Shown here one piece after another: positions 44,698-53,326 of a DNA stretch of 64,000 nt. Both the position numbers and the translations under genes were made by a program. This DNA is from an uncultured Porphyromonadaceae bacterium (GTDB lineage: Bacteria; Bacteroidota; Bacteroidia; Bacteroidales; Muribaculaceae): NCBI GenBank assembly GCA_937921035.1, contig CALEUL010000021.1, positions 26,623 to 90,622 on the forward strand, read 5' to 3'. The stretch's first letter is position 1. Every line of letters begins with the position of its first letter. The notes beneath the pieces are model-generated. The model did not search any database, was not told where the DNA came from, and worked only from the letters and a program-made list of their open reading frames with translations.

Positions 44698-45408
44698 TCA
44701 GTTTGGTGTTATTGTATATGCTTCTTTCACTATAGTGGTATAGCTGCCGCCCTGAAGCGACGTATCCGGGTAATATACCTGAATACTCTTGACGTTGCTC
44801 GCATTCCAGTATTCGCCGATGTTGAAGGAGGCGTAGAATTCCACCTGCTGGGGATTTATGCCTTTGCCGGCGTCATATATAAGATGGAAATGCGGATTCT
44901 CCGAACCTTCCGTGGCGGCGTCGAAGTACAGCTGGCACTCCTCGACATTGGTTGTCAGGAATGCGTCGGCAACGAAGCGGAAATTAAGGTATTCGCCCGT
45001 GCGCCATACAGATACGTCGCGGATAGGATCTGAGGCCCATTTATCCATCTCGGCCGAGGTGGAAACCTTGGGTGCGTCGCCACCGCCGAATGTTTCGGCA
45101 GCGCTGCTGACAACGATATTGCCGCTCTCGTACTGCATGTTGGACTCGGGATGATATATCATCACAATACGCTTGCCTACAGTGAATTCCTTGGAATCGA
45201 AACGCTGTTTTGTAAGCAGGGTAACAAGGGGCGAATCGCCCATCTTGCGAAGCGTAAGTACAGAGCCGCTGTCGCCTGTGCTCTCCAGAGTGGCTATGTC
45301 CACAAAATAATTCAGTCCGTCGGAGGGAGCGTCGGAACTGTTGCACGAACTAAGCGAGGCTATTCCGAGGACTGCTACTGCGGAGAATAGAATTTTCCTA
45401 AGTTTCAT
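44698..45408 (-). CDS. NigD-like lipoprotein
   Basis: A 236-residue lipoprotein with the lipobox LSSC (Cys near 21) and the NigD-like two-domain layout: an OB-like N-domain (TLRKMGDSPLVTLLTKQRF, GKRIVMIYHPES) and a beta-sandwich C-domain (EYLNFRFVADAFL, FHLIYDAG). NigD was first named next to a bacteriocin gene in Bacteroidales, but most homologues are conserved envelope proteins of unknown function. It starts 10 bases after lolD. Confidence 0.85.
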   Translation of the reverse strand: MKLRKILFSAVAVLGIASLSSCNSSDAPSDGLNYFVDIATLESTGDSGSVLTLRKMGDSPLVTLLTKQRFDSKEFTVGKRIVMIYHPESNMQYESGNIVVSSAAETFGGGDAPKVSTSAEMDKWASDPIRDVSVWRTGEYLNFRFVADAFLTTNVEECQLYFDAATEGSENPHFHLIYDAGKGINPQQVEFYASFNIGEYWNASNVKSIQVYYPDTSLQGGSYTTIVKEAYTITPN

Positions 45409-45418
45409 AGATGGTAAA

Positions 45419-46102
45419 TTATTGGTTCTTTGTTGAATTGATGATTATGTCGGCAACGCGCCCGTCGGCCATGCGCACAATCGTGTCCGAATCGGCTGCC
45501 AGACCCTCGTCGTGCGTTACAATGACGAATGTCGCGCCCATGCTGTCGCGAAGGTCGAAGAAAACGCGGTGCAGCTCGCTGCGGTTGCGCGAGTCCAGGC
45601 TTCCCGTGGGCTCGTCGGCAAGGATAACTTTCGGGCTGTTCACAAGAGCCCGTGCCACGGCTGCACGCTGGCATTCGCCCCCGGAAAGTTCGGAGGGCCT
45701 GTGGTCCTGACGGCCGTCGAGGCCGAGTGTCGCAATCAGTTTGCGCGCGCGGCCGATAGCCGTCGCGCGGTCTTCTCCGGCGATAAGAGCCGGCATTGCG
45801 ACGTTCTCTTCCAGAGAGAACTCGGGAAGAAGCTGATGGAACTGGAACACAAAACCGATGTTACGGTTGCGGAATGCCGATAGTCTGCGGTCGGGCAACG
45901 AGGTAACGTCAGTACCGTCGTAACGTAGGCTTCCGCCTTTTTCGGGAGCGGAGAGTGTACCGAGAATATGCAGCAGGGTTGTCTTGCCGGCGCCGCTCGG
46001 TCCCACGACAGTGGTTATGCGGCGGTCGGCAATATCGAGGTCGATGCCCTTGAGCACCTCCAGCTTCCCGAAACTTTTGTGTATGTTCCTTGCCTCAATC
46101 AC
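45419..46102 (-). CDS. lolD: LolD-type ABC transporter ATP-binding protein
   Basis: A 227-residue ATPase of the LolD/MacB class, which powers release of lipoproteins from the inner membrane or related extrusion. Walker A is GPSGAGKTTLLHIL, the Q-loop FVFQFHQLLPEF, the signature LSGGECQRAAVARAL, Walker B VILADEPTGSLD and the switch VTHDE. The open frame extends upstream into the slyD gene; the GTG at 46102 (VIEARNIHKSFG) matches the family N-terminus and lies 14 bases after the slyD stop. The membrane partner is not adjacent. Confidence 0.9.
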   Translation of the reverse strand: MIEARNIHKSFGKLEVLKGIDLDIADRRITTVVGPSGAGKTTLLHILGTLSAPEKGGSLRYDGTDVTSLPDRRLSAFRNRNIGFVFQFHQLLPEFSLEENVAMPALIAGEDRATAIGRARKLIATLGLDGRQDHRPSELSGGECQRAAVARALVNSPKVILADEPTGSLDSRNRSELHRVFFDLRDSMGATFVIVTHDEGLAADSDTIVRMADGRVADIIINSTKNQ

Positions 46103-46116
46103 AGCCGTCTGGTCTA

Positions 46117-46701
46117 TTAATTGCAGCCGCAGGAACCGCTGTCGCAACCGCCGTCGCAGCCGCAAGAGCTATCGCCTGAGCATCCGCCGCCACAGCAGCC
46201 GCAGCCGCAGCCCTGTGCGGGCTGGAGTTCTTCGGCTGTGGGTTCGCGCACCAGAAGCACCTCGCCTACATAGTGCACGCTGTCCTTGGCAAGGGGATGG
46301 TTAAGGTCAAGCACTACGGCGTCGGGGGTAAGACGCACAACGGTGCCGTCGATACGGTAGCCGTCGGGCGTCATCAGAGGTATAAGTGCGCCGGGTGTGA
46401 ACATGCTTTCGTCGAACTTGCCGTCTACTGTCATCTGGTTGCGGGGAATAGAGAAAATCTCCTCCTCCGAGTAAGGGCCGAAAGCCTTGTCCGGTGTGGC
46501 CACAAAATCAAACTTATCGCCGGCGGCTTTACCTTCGAGCTGTTCGTCCAGTGCTTCCACAAATCCCATTGTAAGGCCCTGTATGGCACGGTCGGGATCC
46601 TCGGCGGTTACTTCATGCACCAAAGTCTCGGTGCCGTCGGGGTTGACGCGGAACAGCTGGTATGCTATCTCGAAATATTTTCCTTTTTCTATCTTTTCCA
46701 T
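46117..46701 (-). CDS. SlyD-like FKBP-type peptidyl-prolyl isomerase with Cys-rich tail
   Basis: A 194-residue SlyD-type prolyl isomerase and chaperone. The FKBP domain has the insert-in-flap arrangement (GLTMGFVEALDEQLEGKAAGDKFDFVATPDKAFGPY, then DLNHPLA). The last 32 residues, after the HPLA segment and PTAEELQPAQ, contain ten Cys among Gly, Ser and Asp (GCGCGCCGGGC...CGCN). In E. coli SlyD a His-rich tail binds nickel; here the tail is Cys-rich and probably binds soft metals. It is first in the slyD-lolD-nigD-DUF3467-cysS unit. Confidence 0.92.
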   Translation of the reverse strand: MEKIEKGKYFEIAYQLFRVNPDGTETLVHEVTAEDPDRAIQGLTMGFVEALDEQLEGKAAGDKFDFVATPDKAFGPYSEEEIFSIPRNQMTVDGKFDESMFTPGALIPLMTPDGYRIDGTVVRLTPDAVVLDLNHPLAKDSVHYVGEVLLVREPTAEELQPAQGCGCGCCGGGCSGDSSCGCDGGCDSGSCGCN

Positions 46702-46742
46702 ATATTATTGTTTTTTTACTTATCAGGGAGCAAATAGCGTGC

Positions 46743-46770
46743 CAAAAAACGCCCGGAATCAATATTCCGG
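46743..46770 (-). terminator. Terminator overlapping the end of the C69 gene
   Basis: On the minus strand a 7-bp stem CCGGAAT/ATTCCGG (plus 46753-46759 and 46764-46770) with a four-base loop is followed after four bases by six T (plus 46744-46749). The stem includes the stop codon of the dipeptidase gene. Confidence 0.7.
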
Positions 46771-48405
46771 ATTGTTCACACGCAGGCGAGCACCCTTGTC
46801 GTTGACAATAGAGCGGAAATAGCGCTCGTTGTAGCCCCCGAATTTGGGCTGTACGGGCATGCCCTCGGCAGTGCGCTCGAACTTGCCGTCTTTCTCTGGC
46901 TTGATATTGCCGTCCATATATTTTACAAAAAGGAAGTCGCCAAGGTTCTTATACTGCTTGGTGGCACCTTCGGCAGCATTCACCGTCAGACTGTTCAGAT
47001 ACCTGCGGGCATCTTCCATACCCATACCCGCAACAGCGCCCTCGGCATTGGCGGCAAGGGCAGTGAAGCTGTCCTCGAGTTGAGACTGCACCTTGCGGAT
47101 ATCCGGAATCATCTGCGAATATCGGTTATATGCCTGGTTGGCAACGTAGTTGTTCACCCAGAACATCGAATCCCAGTCAAGGGTGAGCAGGTCGGCCGTG
47201 GCAACGTCCAGTGATCGGGGTATCTGCGTGTTGGAGTTGAAAACGGGAACATAGACACAGGTGTTGGCATCGTCAACGCCGAACCACAGAATGCCTTTCA
47301 TCGCCTCATGACGGTTCTTGTTCATGTCGGCCACGAACGAGAAGCCTGTCTGCTGCGTGGCAATGGCGCGCTCGTGCGTGTATTCCACGCTGTCTACGGT
47401 AAAGCCCATCGGGCGCCAGCGGTAAGGCACTTCAAAGGGACCGGCGCCAATATCCTGCGTCATATCCAGTAGCGTGCCCTCGAAGTGGTCGCGCATCATC
47501 CATTTGAGGTCTGTGGCTGTAAGGGGCTTGTCGGGTTTCACCCACAGAGGGAACGGTTCGCCTTTGCCTTCCATAATCCAGGGTGTGTAGGAATCCATCC
47601 CTGCCGAGGGGGCGAAGCGGCGGAAATAGCTCCATACTCGGGCATCGCAGCCGCGGGTAGCACCGGCATCAGTTATCGCATAGGCCCGGGAGAAATCGAA
47701 GTCCTTATCCTTACCGTCGAAATAGCCCTGCTTGCGCGCAAAAGATATAACATCTTTGGAATAAAGCGTTTCGGGGTCGTTAAGCGGAAATTTATGTATG
47801 CGTGCGTGGTTGGCGTGGCCACTAATATAGCCGTCGGGAACACGGCGTGCCACCCATACGGCACCCTTGTCGGCTTTACCTTTGCCTATCATCTCCATGA
47901 CCCAGACTTCATCCGGATCGGCAATGGAGAACGATTCGCCTTCGGAAGCATAGCCGTATTTATCTACAAGCGAAGTCATTACATCTACAGCTTCGCGTGC
48001 AGTGCGGGCACGCTGCAGAGTGATATAGATAAGCGATCCATAGTCTATCATGCCGGAGCCCTCAAGCTCGTGGCGGCCGCCCCATGTACTTTCGGCAATC
48101 GTGAGGCCGTGTTCGTTCATGTTGCCCACAGTCGCATAGGTATGCGGCGCCTCGGGGATATCGCCGTGGTATTTACCGGAGTCCCAGTCTACCACCCTGC
48201 GCATCGCACCGGGCTCGTGGTCGGCGGCTGGCTGTTGATACAAAGCGCCGTACAGCACATGGCTGTCGGCTGCATAGGTTACCATCGAGCTACCCTTGTC
48301 TGTAGCTCCGGGCGTGGCCACGAGACTCGTGCACGCAAGCGAGGCAATCGCACCTCCCAGAAGCGCGAACCCGCAAACAATTGTTCGTAAAATATACATA
48401 TTCAT
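46759..48405 (-). CDS. Secreted C69 family dipeptidase
   Basis: A 548-residue N-terminal nucleophile peptidase of family C69. A signal peptide (FALLGGAIASLA) ends immediately before CTSLVATPGATDKGSS, so signal cleavage exposes the catalytic Cys (about 25). Further family blocks are HGLTIAESTWGGR, WVMEMIGKGK and SGHANHARIHKF. It cleaves dipeptides in the periplasm, probably feeding uptake. The length is usual for Bacteroidales homologues. Confidence 0.93.
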   Translation of the reverse strand: MNMYILRTIVCGFALLGGAIASLACTSLVATPGATDKGSSMVTYAADSHVLYGALYQQPAADHEPGAMRRVVDWDSGKYHGDIPEAPHTYATVGNMNEHGLTIAESTWGGRHELEGSGMIDYGSLIYITLQRARTAREAVDVMTSLVDKYGYASEGESFSIADPDEVWVMEMIGKGKADKGAVWVARRVPDGYISGHANHARIHKFPLNDPETLYSKDVISFARKQGYFDGKDKDFDFSRAYAITDAGATRGCDARVWSYFRRFAPSAGMDSYTPWIMEGKGEPFPLWVKPDKPLTATDLKWMMRDHFEGTLLDMTQDIGAGPFEVPYRWRPMGFTVDSVEYTHERAIATQQTGFSFVADMNKNRHEAMKGILWFGVDDANTCVYVPVFNSNTQIPRSLDVATADLLTLDWDSMFWVNNYVANQAYNRYSQMIPDIRKVQSQLEDSFTALAANAEGAVAGMGMEDARRYLNSLTVNAAEGATKQYKNLGDFLFVKYMDGNIKPEKDGKFERTAEGMPVQPKFGGYNERYFRSIVNDKGARLRVNNPEY

Positions 48406-48457
48406 TTAACGTATCTCCTCACACATTTATTATAGATACACCATGCGTATAGCTGCG

Positions 48458-51400
48458 CTAAACCTTAATTATCGCCCCGGACGGATGAAGCGGGTACCAC
48501 AGATATACTTCCGGAGTGCCGAACCCGGCCTCCATAACCAGCCGACGGTAGTTTCTCACCTGCTCGCGGTGGTCGGTCTCCTGTCGTGTGGTGAATTTAT
48601 AGTCGATTATCACAGGAACACCGTCGGGCCGTACGAGAAAGCGGTCCATGCGGTATGTACGCCCGTCGGCTGGGTTGTAGAACGACCGTTCGGCCCACAC
48701 CTTGTTGTCGTTGTCGAACCACGATGCCACCACGTCGCCGCCGGCTTTCAGAGCTGCCGACAGCACCGTGCGGTATTCCTCTCTTTCGCGGATGTCGACG
48801 CCCATACGGGCGCACGTACGGTCCACGCTGGCATCGAAATCGTCCAGGGTGCGCATGTTTTTCAAAATCTCGTGCATATTCATGCCCTTGCGGCTGGCAT
48901 CCTGCAACTTTGCGGTATCGAAAGGCGGCTTGTCCACGATAAATTTGTCTTGTTCGTCGCCAAGGTCGTCCTCCACCGCAAGTATATCGTCGATCGAAAC
49001 CAGATTTGCCGTATCCGGACGGTAGTTGACAGTGTACTCTCCCCCGCCGAACACTTCCGGTTTGTCGCCGTCATCATCTTTACCAGACGGAACAGTGGGT
49101 TCTCCGTAGATATATGTCTCGCCTACGGGAGCCGTAACGTCGTCCATATCCTGTGGCTCAGCTTTCGCAAATGCAAGATCTCCGTCGGCGACACTCTGCA
49201 TAAAAGCTTCATGGAAACACTTCCCGAAGGTGTCGTCGCCGTTCTTGCAGCAGTGTACCGAGAGTTCGCGGCCGGCGCGCGTAAAGGCAACGTAACCGAT
49301 GTTCAGATTATCCATCTGCTCTGCCCTGCGGTCGGCGCTGATTTCTTCGTATACCGGCGAGCCGGGAGCCGCCAGAGGCGATGACGCATGTACACGCACG
49401 CGCATGATGGGTGGCGCTATATCCGGCGACAGGTCCTTGAATTTTTTCATATTGAGCCACATGCTGGTACTCTGATGCAGCATAATCCAGTTTGCGAAGG
49501 GCAGATGCACGCATGCGCGTTCCAGTCCTTTGGACTTGTGCACAGTCATTACCTGAACGGCGTCGAGCGTTGCAGGAGCGATTATGGCCCATTTGCCCTC
49601 GTTCCTGCCGTATGCGTCAAGGAAGGCCGACAGCGAGGGGTCGGGACCCTCAAGGTGCTTTATCGCAAGGTCTTGCAAAGCGGATATGTAGGCGTACTGC
49701 GCAGTGCGCAGCTGCGGCGTAAGACGCTCCTCAACGATAGCCTCTATAAGCGACACAAGGTTGGACGCGTTGCGCGACCGTATTGCCCGCACCTCCTCGC
49801 CGAGGTGCGCGGATGCCTCGCCGCCCTCGTCCAGAGCCTTGTACAGTGCCGTCAGATTGTCGTCGCCCTGCGACTGGAAATAGTGGTAGCGCGTAATCAT
49901 CATCATGATATCGCGTTTGTCGGCATACTTCGGAGCTTCGTTCCCTCGGGTGAGTTTCTTGCCCTCGTAGGACTGAAGGATAAGGCGCAGAGTGCTGATG
50001 ATTGTGCGGACCGCGGGCGACGAACTCAGAAGCAGCGCTTCCGACGACAGCAAAGGAATATCCGGATGATTCTCGGTAATATAGCGCACTGTGAGGGTTG
50101 CAAGGTCCCTTTCTCGCACAAGTATCAGGATATCGCTCCAGGCATAGCCCGCGCCATGCTGGCGGCGGATGTCGGCTACCATATTCTCCAGAACCTGCAC
50201 CTGCGTGGCTTTGGCATCGTCCACGAAGTTCACCTTTATATATGCCGGTACATTTTCCAGTTTGCCGGATATCGCCTGACGGACCTGGCCGTAATGTTCG
50301 GCGCCGAGGTTCGCGGCAAGACGATGGAATATATTGTTGTTGAAACGCACTATCGCGCCGGCACTGCGGTAGTTGGTATTGTCCTCCGGCAGCGCGCCTC
50401 GCTCAACGCTGCTGCGCGGAAAATCCACCTTCTGCACATGGCTGCCAAGCAGTTCGCTGTCCGAATTTCGGAAGCGGTATATGGCCTGCTTGACATCGCC
50501 GATGATAAGGCAGAAGTTGTCCTCCGCCAGACTGTTGGCAACCAGCGGCTTGAGGTTTCGCCACTGTACGCGGGACGTGTCCTGGAACTCGTCGATAAGC
50601 AGGTTGGTGAGCTGTACTCCGAGACGCTCGTAAATAAAAGGCATCTCCTGGTCGCTGATAATCTTCGACAGCAGTTCGCCGGTATCGGCTATCAGCACCA
50701 TATTGTTCTCCGTCAGCAGTTTGCGTAATGTATTGCGCACATATCCGATAAATTCGAGGTCGCCGAAAGAATCGAGAAGCGTCTGATACATGTCGCGCTT
50801 GTCGAAACATGCCGGCGCGATTGACGTAAATGCATCGCACAATGCACGGTAGCTGGCAAGCACGCCCTCCGCCAGTTTTTTTGATACCGCGGCCTTTAGC
50901 ACCGCCTTGTCCTCGTAACTGTCGGAGAAAGCGACGAGCTTCACAAATTCCTTTTTCGACATGGCTACATTGCCCGTGGCCATTTGCTCCAGACGTCCGA
51001 GGAAAGATGAATTGAGGCCCTCGCGTGCTATGCCATGACTTTCACAGAATTCCAAGATGCGGTTGGCGGCTTCGCGGCCGGGCTCGAAGGCTTGGTCTAC
51101 CAGCTTCCTTAGAGCCTTGCGGAATGAATCTACACGCTCCGGTTCGGCAAGATATTCGTCAAGAGCGGCGGAATTGTCGGCGAATGTCTCGTCCATAGCC
51201 CTTTCGAGCAGGTCCACAAGTCCCAGTATAATTTTGCCGTTGCGGTTGAAGAAATTATATGTGTTTCCCTGCGCCATTTTGTCTACCATATAGCGCTTGA
51301 CCCACGCATAAAGGCGGCTTTCCCGGCCTATCGTACCGTCGTTCAGCTCGTCGAGCATCAGCGATACCGACTGGTGGATCATATCCTTGCGCTCGAGCGA

Positions 51401-51859
51401 AAGCTCGTAATCGCCCTGATGGTCGATTTCGCGCGAGAAAGTACGCAGCACAACCTGAAAGAAGGAGTCGATTGTACTAACATTAAACGAGTTATAGTCG
51501 AAGAGCAGCTCATTCAACGCCTTGGCGGCCGCTTCGGATAACTCATCGCGCGTACACCCGAATTCCTTGCACAGCCTGCCGGTATATATGGTCCTGTCCA
51601 TCATCTCCGGATCGGCCAGAAAACTCAGCTGCCGAATAATACGGCTTTTCATCTCCTCTGTGGCGGCGTTGGTGAAGGTGATTGCAAGGATATGGGCGTG
51701 GCGGCAGCGCCGACGGTGTCCGCCGGGAGCATATTTGTCAATGTTAAGACAGTATTTGCCTGTGGTATCGTCTTTCAGGCTCAGGAGGGTGCGGATATAC
51801 TCGTAGGCAAGGGTAAATGTCTTGCCCGAGCCTGCGGATGCTTTGTATACAGTGAGCAT
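48458..51859 (-). CDS. AddA/RecB-like UvrD-type helicase with C-terminal nuclease
   Basis: An 1133-residue superfamily 1A helicase of the AddA type. Walker A is KASAGSGKTFTLAYEY at the N-terminus, motif II is LLIDEFQDTSRVQW, motif III-like QAIYRFRNSD, then NYRSAGAIVRFN, MTVHKSKGLE and VAFTRAGRELSVHC. The C-terminal RecB-like nuclease has MHEIL and GVPVIIDYKFTTRQETDHREQVRNY, so its catalytic Asp-Lys motif looks intact. Such enzymes resect double-strand breaks. No AddB partner gene is adjacent. It follows a sugar transferase by seven bases. Confidence 0.9.
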   Translation of the reverse strand: MLTVYKASAGSGKTFTLAYEYIRTLLSLKDDTTGKYCLNIDKYAPGGHRRRCRHAHILAITFTNAATEEMKSRIIRQLSFLADPEMMDRTIYTGRLCKEFGCTRDELSEAAAKALNELLFDYNSFNVSTIDSFFQVVLRTFSREIDHQGDYELSLERKDMIHQSVSLMLDELNDGTIGRESRLYAWVKRYMVDKMAQGNTYNFFNRNGKIILGLVDLLERAMDETFADNSAALDEYLAEPERVDSFRKALRKLVDQAFEPGREAANRILEFCESHGIAREGLNSSFLGRLEQMATGNVAMSKKEFVKLVAFSDSYEDKAVLKAAVSKKLAEGVLASYRALCDAFTSIAPACFDKRDMYQTLLDSFGDLEFIGYVRNTLRKLLTENNMVLIADTGELLSKIISDQEMPFIYERLGVQLTNLLIDEFQDTSRVQWRNLKPLVANSLAEDNFCLIIGDVKQAIYRFRNSDSELLGSHVQKVDFPRSSVERGALPEDNTNYRSAGAIVRFNNNIFHRLAANLGAEHYGQVRQAISGKLENVPAYIKVNFVDDAKATQVQVLENMVADIRRQHGAGYAWSDILILVRERDLATLTVRYITENHPDIPLLSSEALLLSSSPAVRTIISTLRLILQSYEGKKLTRGNEAPKYADKRDIMMMITRYHYFQSQGDDNLTALYKALDEGGEASAHLGEEVRAIRSRNASNLVSLIEAIVEERLTPQLRTAQYAYISALQDLAIKHLEGPDPSLSAFLDAYGRNEGKWAIIAPATLDAVQVMTVHKSKGLERACVHLPFANWIMLHQSTSMWLNMKKFKDLSPDIAPPIMRVRVHASSPLAAPGSPVYEEISADRRAEQMDNLNIGYVAFTRAGRELSVHCCKNGDDTFGKCFHEAFMQSVADGDLAFAKAEPQDMDDVTAPVGETYIYGEPTVPSGKDDDGDKPEVFGGGEYTVNYRPDTANLVSIDDILAVEDDLGDEQDKFIVDKPPFDTAKLQDASRKGMNMHEILKNMRTLDDFDASVDRTCARMGVDIREREEYRTVLSAALKAGGDVVASWFDNDNKVWAERSFYNPADGRTYRMDRFLVRPDGVPVIIDYKFTTRQETDHREQVRNYRRLVMEAGFGTPEVYLWYPLHPSGAIIKV

Positions 51860-51866
51860 TGTATGT

Positions 51867-53261
51867 TCAGAATGCGTTCTTTTCGCCGGCTACAGCGTTT
51901 ATCACCGTGCGGATAACAATCTTGATATCCAGCAGCAGCGTCCAGTTTTCGATGTACCACACATCGTGCTCCACGCGGCGCTCCATCTTCCACAGCTCGT
52001 CGGTGATGCCGCGGTAACCGTTCACCTGAGCCCAGCCGGTGATGCCGGGCTTTACGGCGTGGCGCACCATATAGCGGTCGACAAGGCGCACGTAGTCCTC
52101 GGTGTGTTTCAGCATGTGCGGACGCGGCCCCACGATAGACATGTCGCCACGCCACACGTTGATGAACTGCGGTAGCTCGTCGATGGAGGAGCGGCGCAGG
52201 AAATCGCCTATGCGCGTCTTGCGCGGATCGTGTTCGGTGGCCTGCTGGCGGTCAGCCCCGGCATTGACGCGCATGGTGCGGAACTTGAGGCACACGAACG
52301 ACTTGCCGAGGTAGCCGGTGCGCTGCTGACGGAAGTAGACCGGCCCCGGAGAACTCATCTTTATGGCGATGGCAACCGGAATATAGATCAAGGGGTAGAA
52401 ACACAGGAATACCGACGACACAACAAGGTCGAATGCTCGCTTGACAACGCGGTTCACCACATTTTTTAGCGGATTGCGCGTTGTAGACAGAATAGGTATC
52501 GAACCTATGCTGTGCAACTCGAAACGGCGCGCGAGCGTACGGGGAATCTGCGGAACATAGTAGAAATCCATAACATGGTCGTCCGCTGTCTTGATAACCG
52601 ACGTGAGAGCATCGCTGTGGCCCGATAGGGTAAAGAAAACCTGACGCACCTGGTTTTCGGCCACAAAGCCGTTCAGTGCGGATATCGGGAACACCTTCCC
52701 GGCGCTGAAATGCGGGTCGGGCTCGTCGTCGAAGAAACCGAGAACGCGGAAACCGAAACCGGCATCCTTACGCATGGCGTCGTACAGGCGCAGTGCGTTA
52801 GCCCCTGTGCCCACAATCACTACGCGGGTAAAGTTATAGCCCCGGCGGCGGTAGAGTTTGAGGATGAACTTGCTCACAATCTGGAACAGCGGCAATGCCA
52901 CAAGCATAAGGCCGTAGAACAGAAGATAAGCTTTCAGCGGCACTTCGGTAATGCCAAGGAAGCTCACAAGCGACATAAAGAAAAGAGCGTAGGCTCCAAC
53001 CTCGAGCAACGCCTGGCGCATAACCCGGTCCATGTATATGGCGCGCATCTCGTGATCGCTGCCCAGATTCATAAAAACCAGAGGTATAAAACTCACCTCC
53101 ACAAGCAGCCATAGCTCGCGAAGCTCCCTGGTATCCTGCGTAAGTTCGGGAAAAAAGTTGATGGTGAGCCAGAACAGCAGGTTGATGATTATGAGTTCTC
53201 CGGAAAGCAGGAACAGCGGTATGTACCGTCCACGCTCGAGAGACCTGTTGATCAAAGTCAC
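51867..53261 (-). CDS. Polyprenyl-phosphate sugar-1-phosphate transferase (WcaJ-like)
   Basis: A 464-residue membrane enzyme that starts exopolysaccharide or glycan synthesis by moving a sugar phosphate to undecaprenyl phosphate. Four N-terminal helices precede a CoA-binding-like domain (RVVIVGTGANALRLYDAM). A fifth helix then leads into the catalytic domain: SSPGPVYFRQQRTGYLG, LKFRTMR, FLRRSSIDELPQFINVWRGD, SIVGPRPHM and KPGITGWAQVNGYRG. All conserved blocks are present. No glycosyltransferase cluster surrounds it, so it may serve a locus elsewhere. Confidence 0.93.
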   Translation of the reverse strand: MTLINRSLERGRYIPLFLLSGELIIINLLFWLTINFFPELTQDTRELRELWLLVEVSFIPLVFMNLGSDHEMRAIYMDRVMRQALLEVGAYALFFMSLVSFLGITEVPLKAYLLFYGLMLVALPLFQIVSKFILKLYRRRGYNFTRVVIVGTGANALRLYDAMRKDAGFGFRVLGFFDDEPDPHFSAGKVFPISALNGFVAENQVRQVFFTLSGHSDALTSVIKTADDHVMDFYYVPQIPRTLARRFELHSIGSIPILSTTRNPLKNVVNRVVKRAFDLVVSSVFLCFYPLIYIPVAIAIKMSSPGPVYFRQQRTGYLGKSFVCLKFRTMRVNAGADRQQATEHDPRKTRIGDFLRRSSIDELPQFINVWRGDMSIVGPRPHMLKHTEDYVRLVDRYMVRHAVKPGITGWAQVNGYRGITDELWKMERRVEHDVWYIENWTLLLDIKIVIRTVINAVAGEKNAF

Positions 53262-53326
53262 AATACGGTTGTTTCTGTATGTTTATAGTGCGGGCGACGC
53301 GCAAGCACGCCGCCCGGAAAAGGTTA

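Noticed and set aside
46140..46220. GC-rich repeat that might be a tandem DNA repeat
   Set aside because: It is explained by the Cys/Gly codons of the SlyD-like tail.
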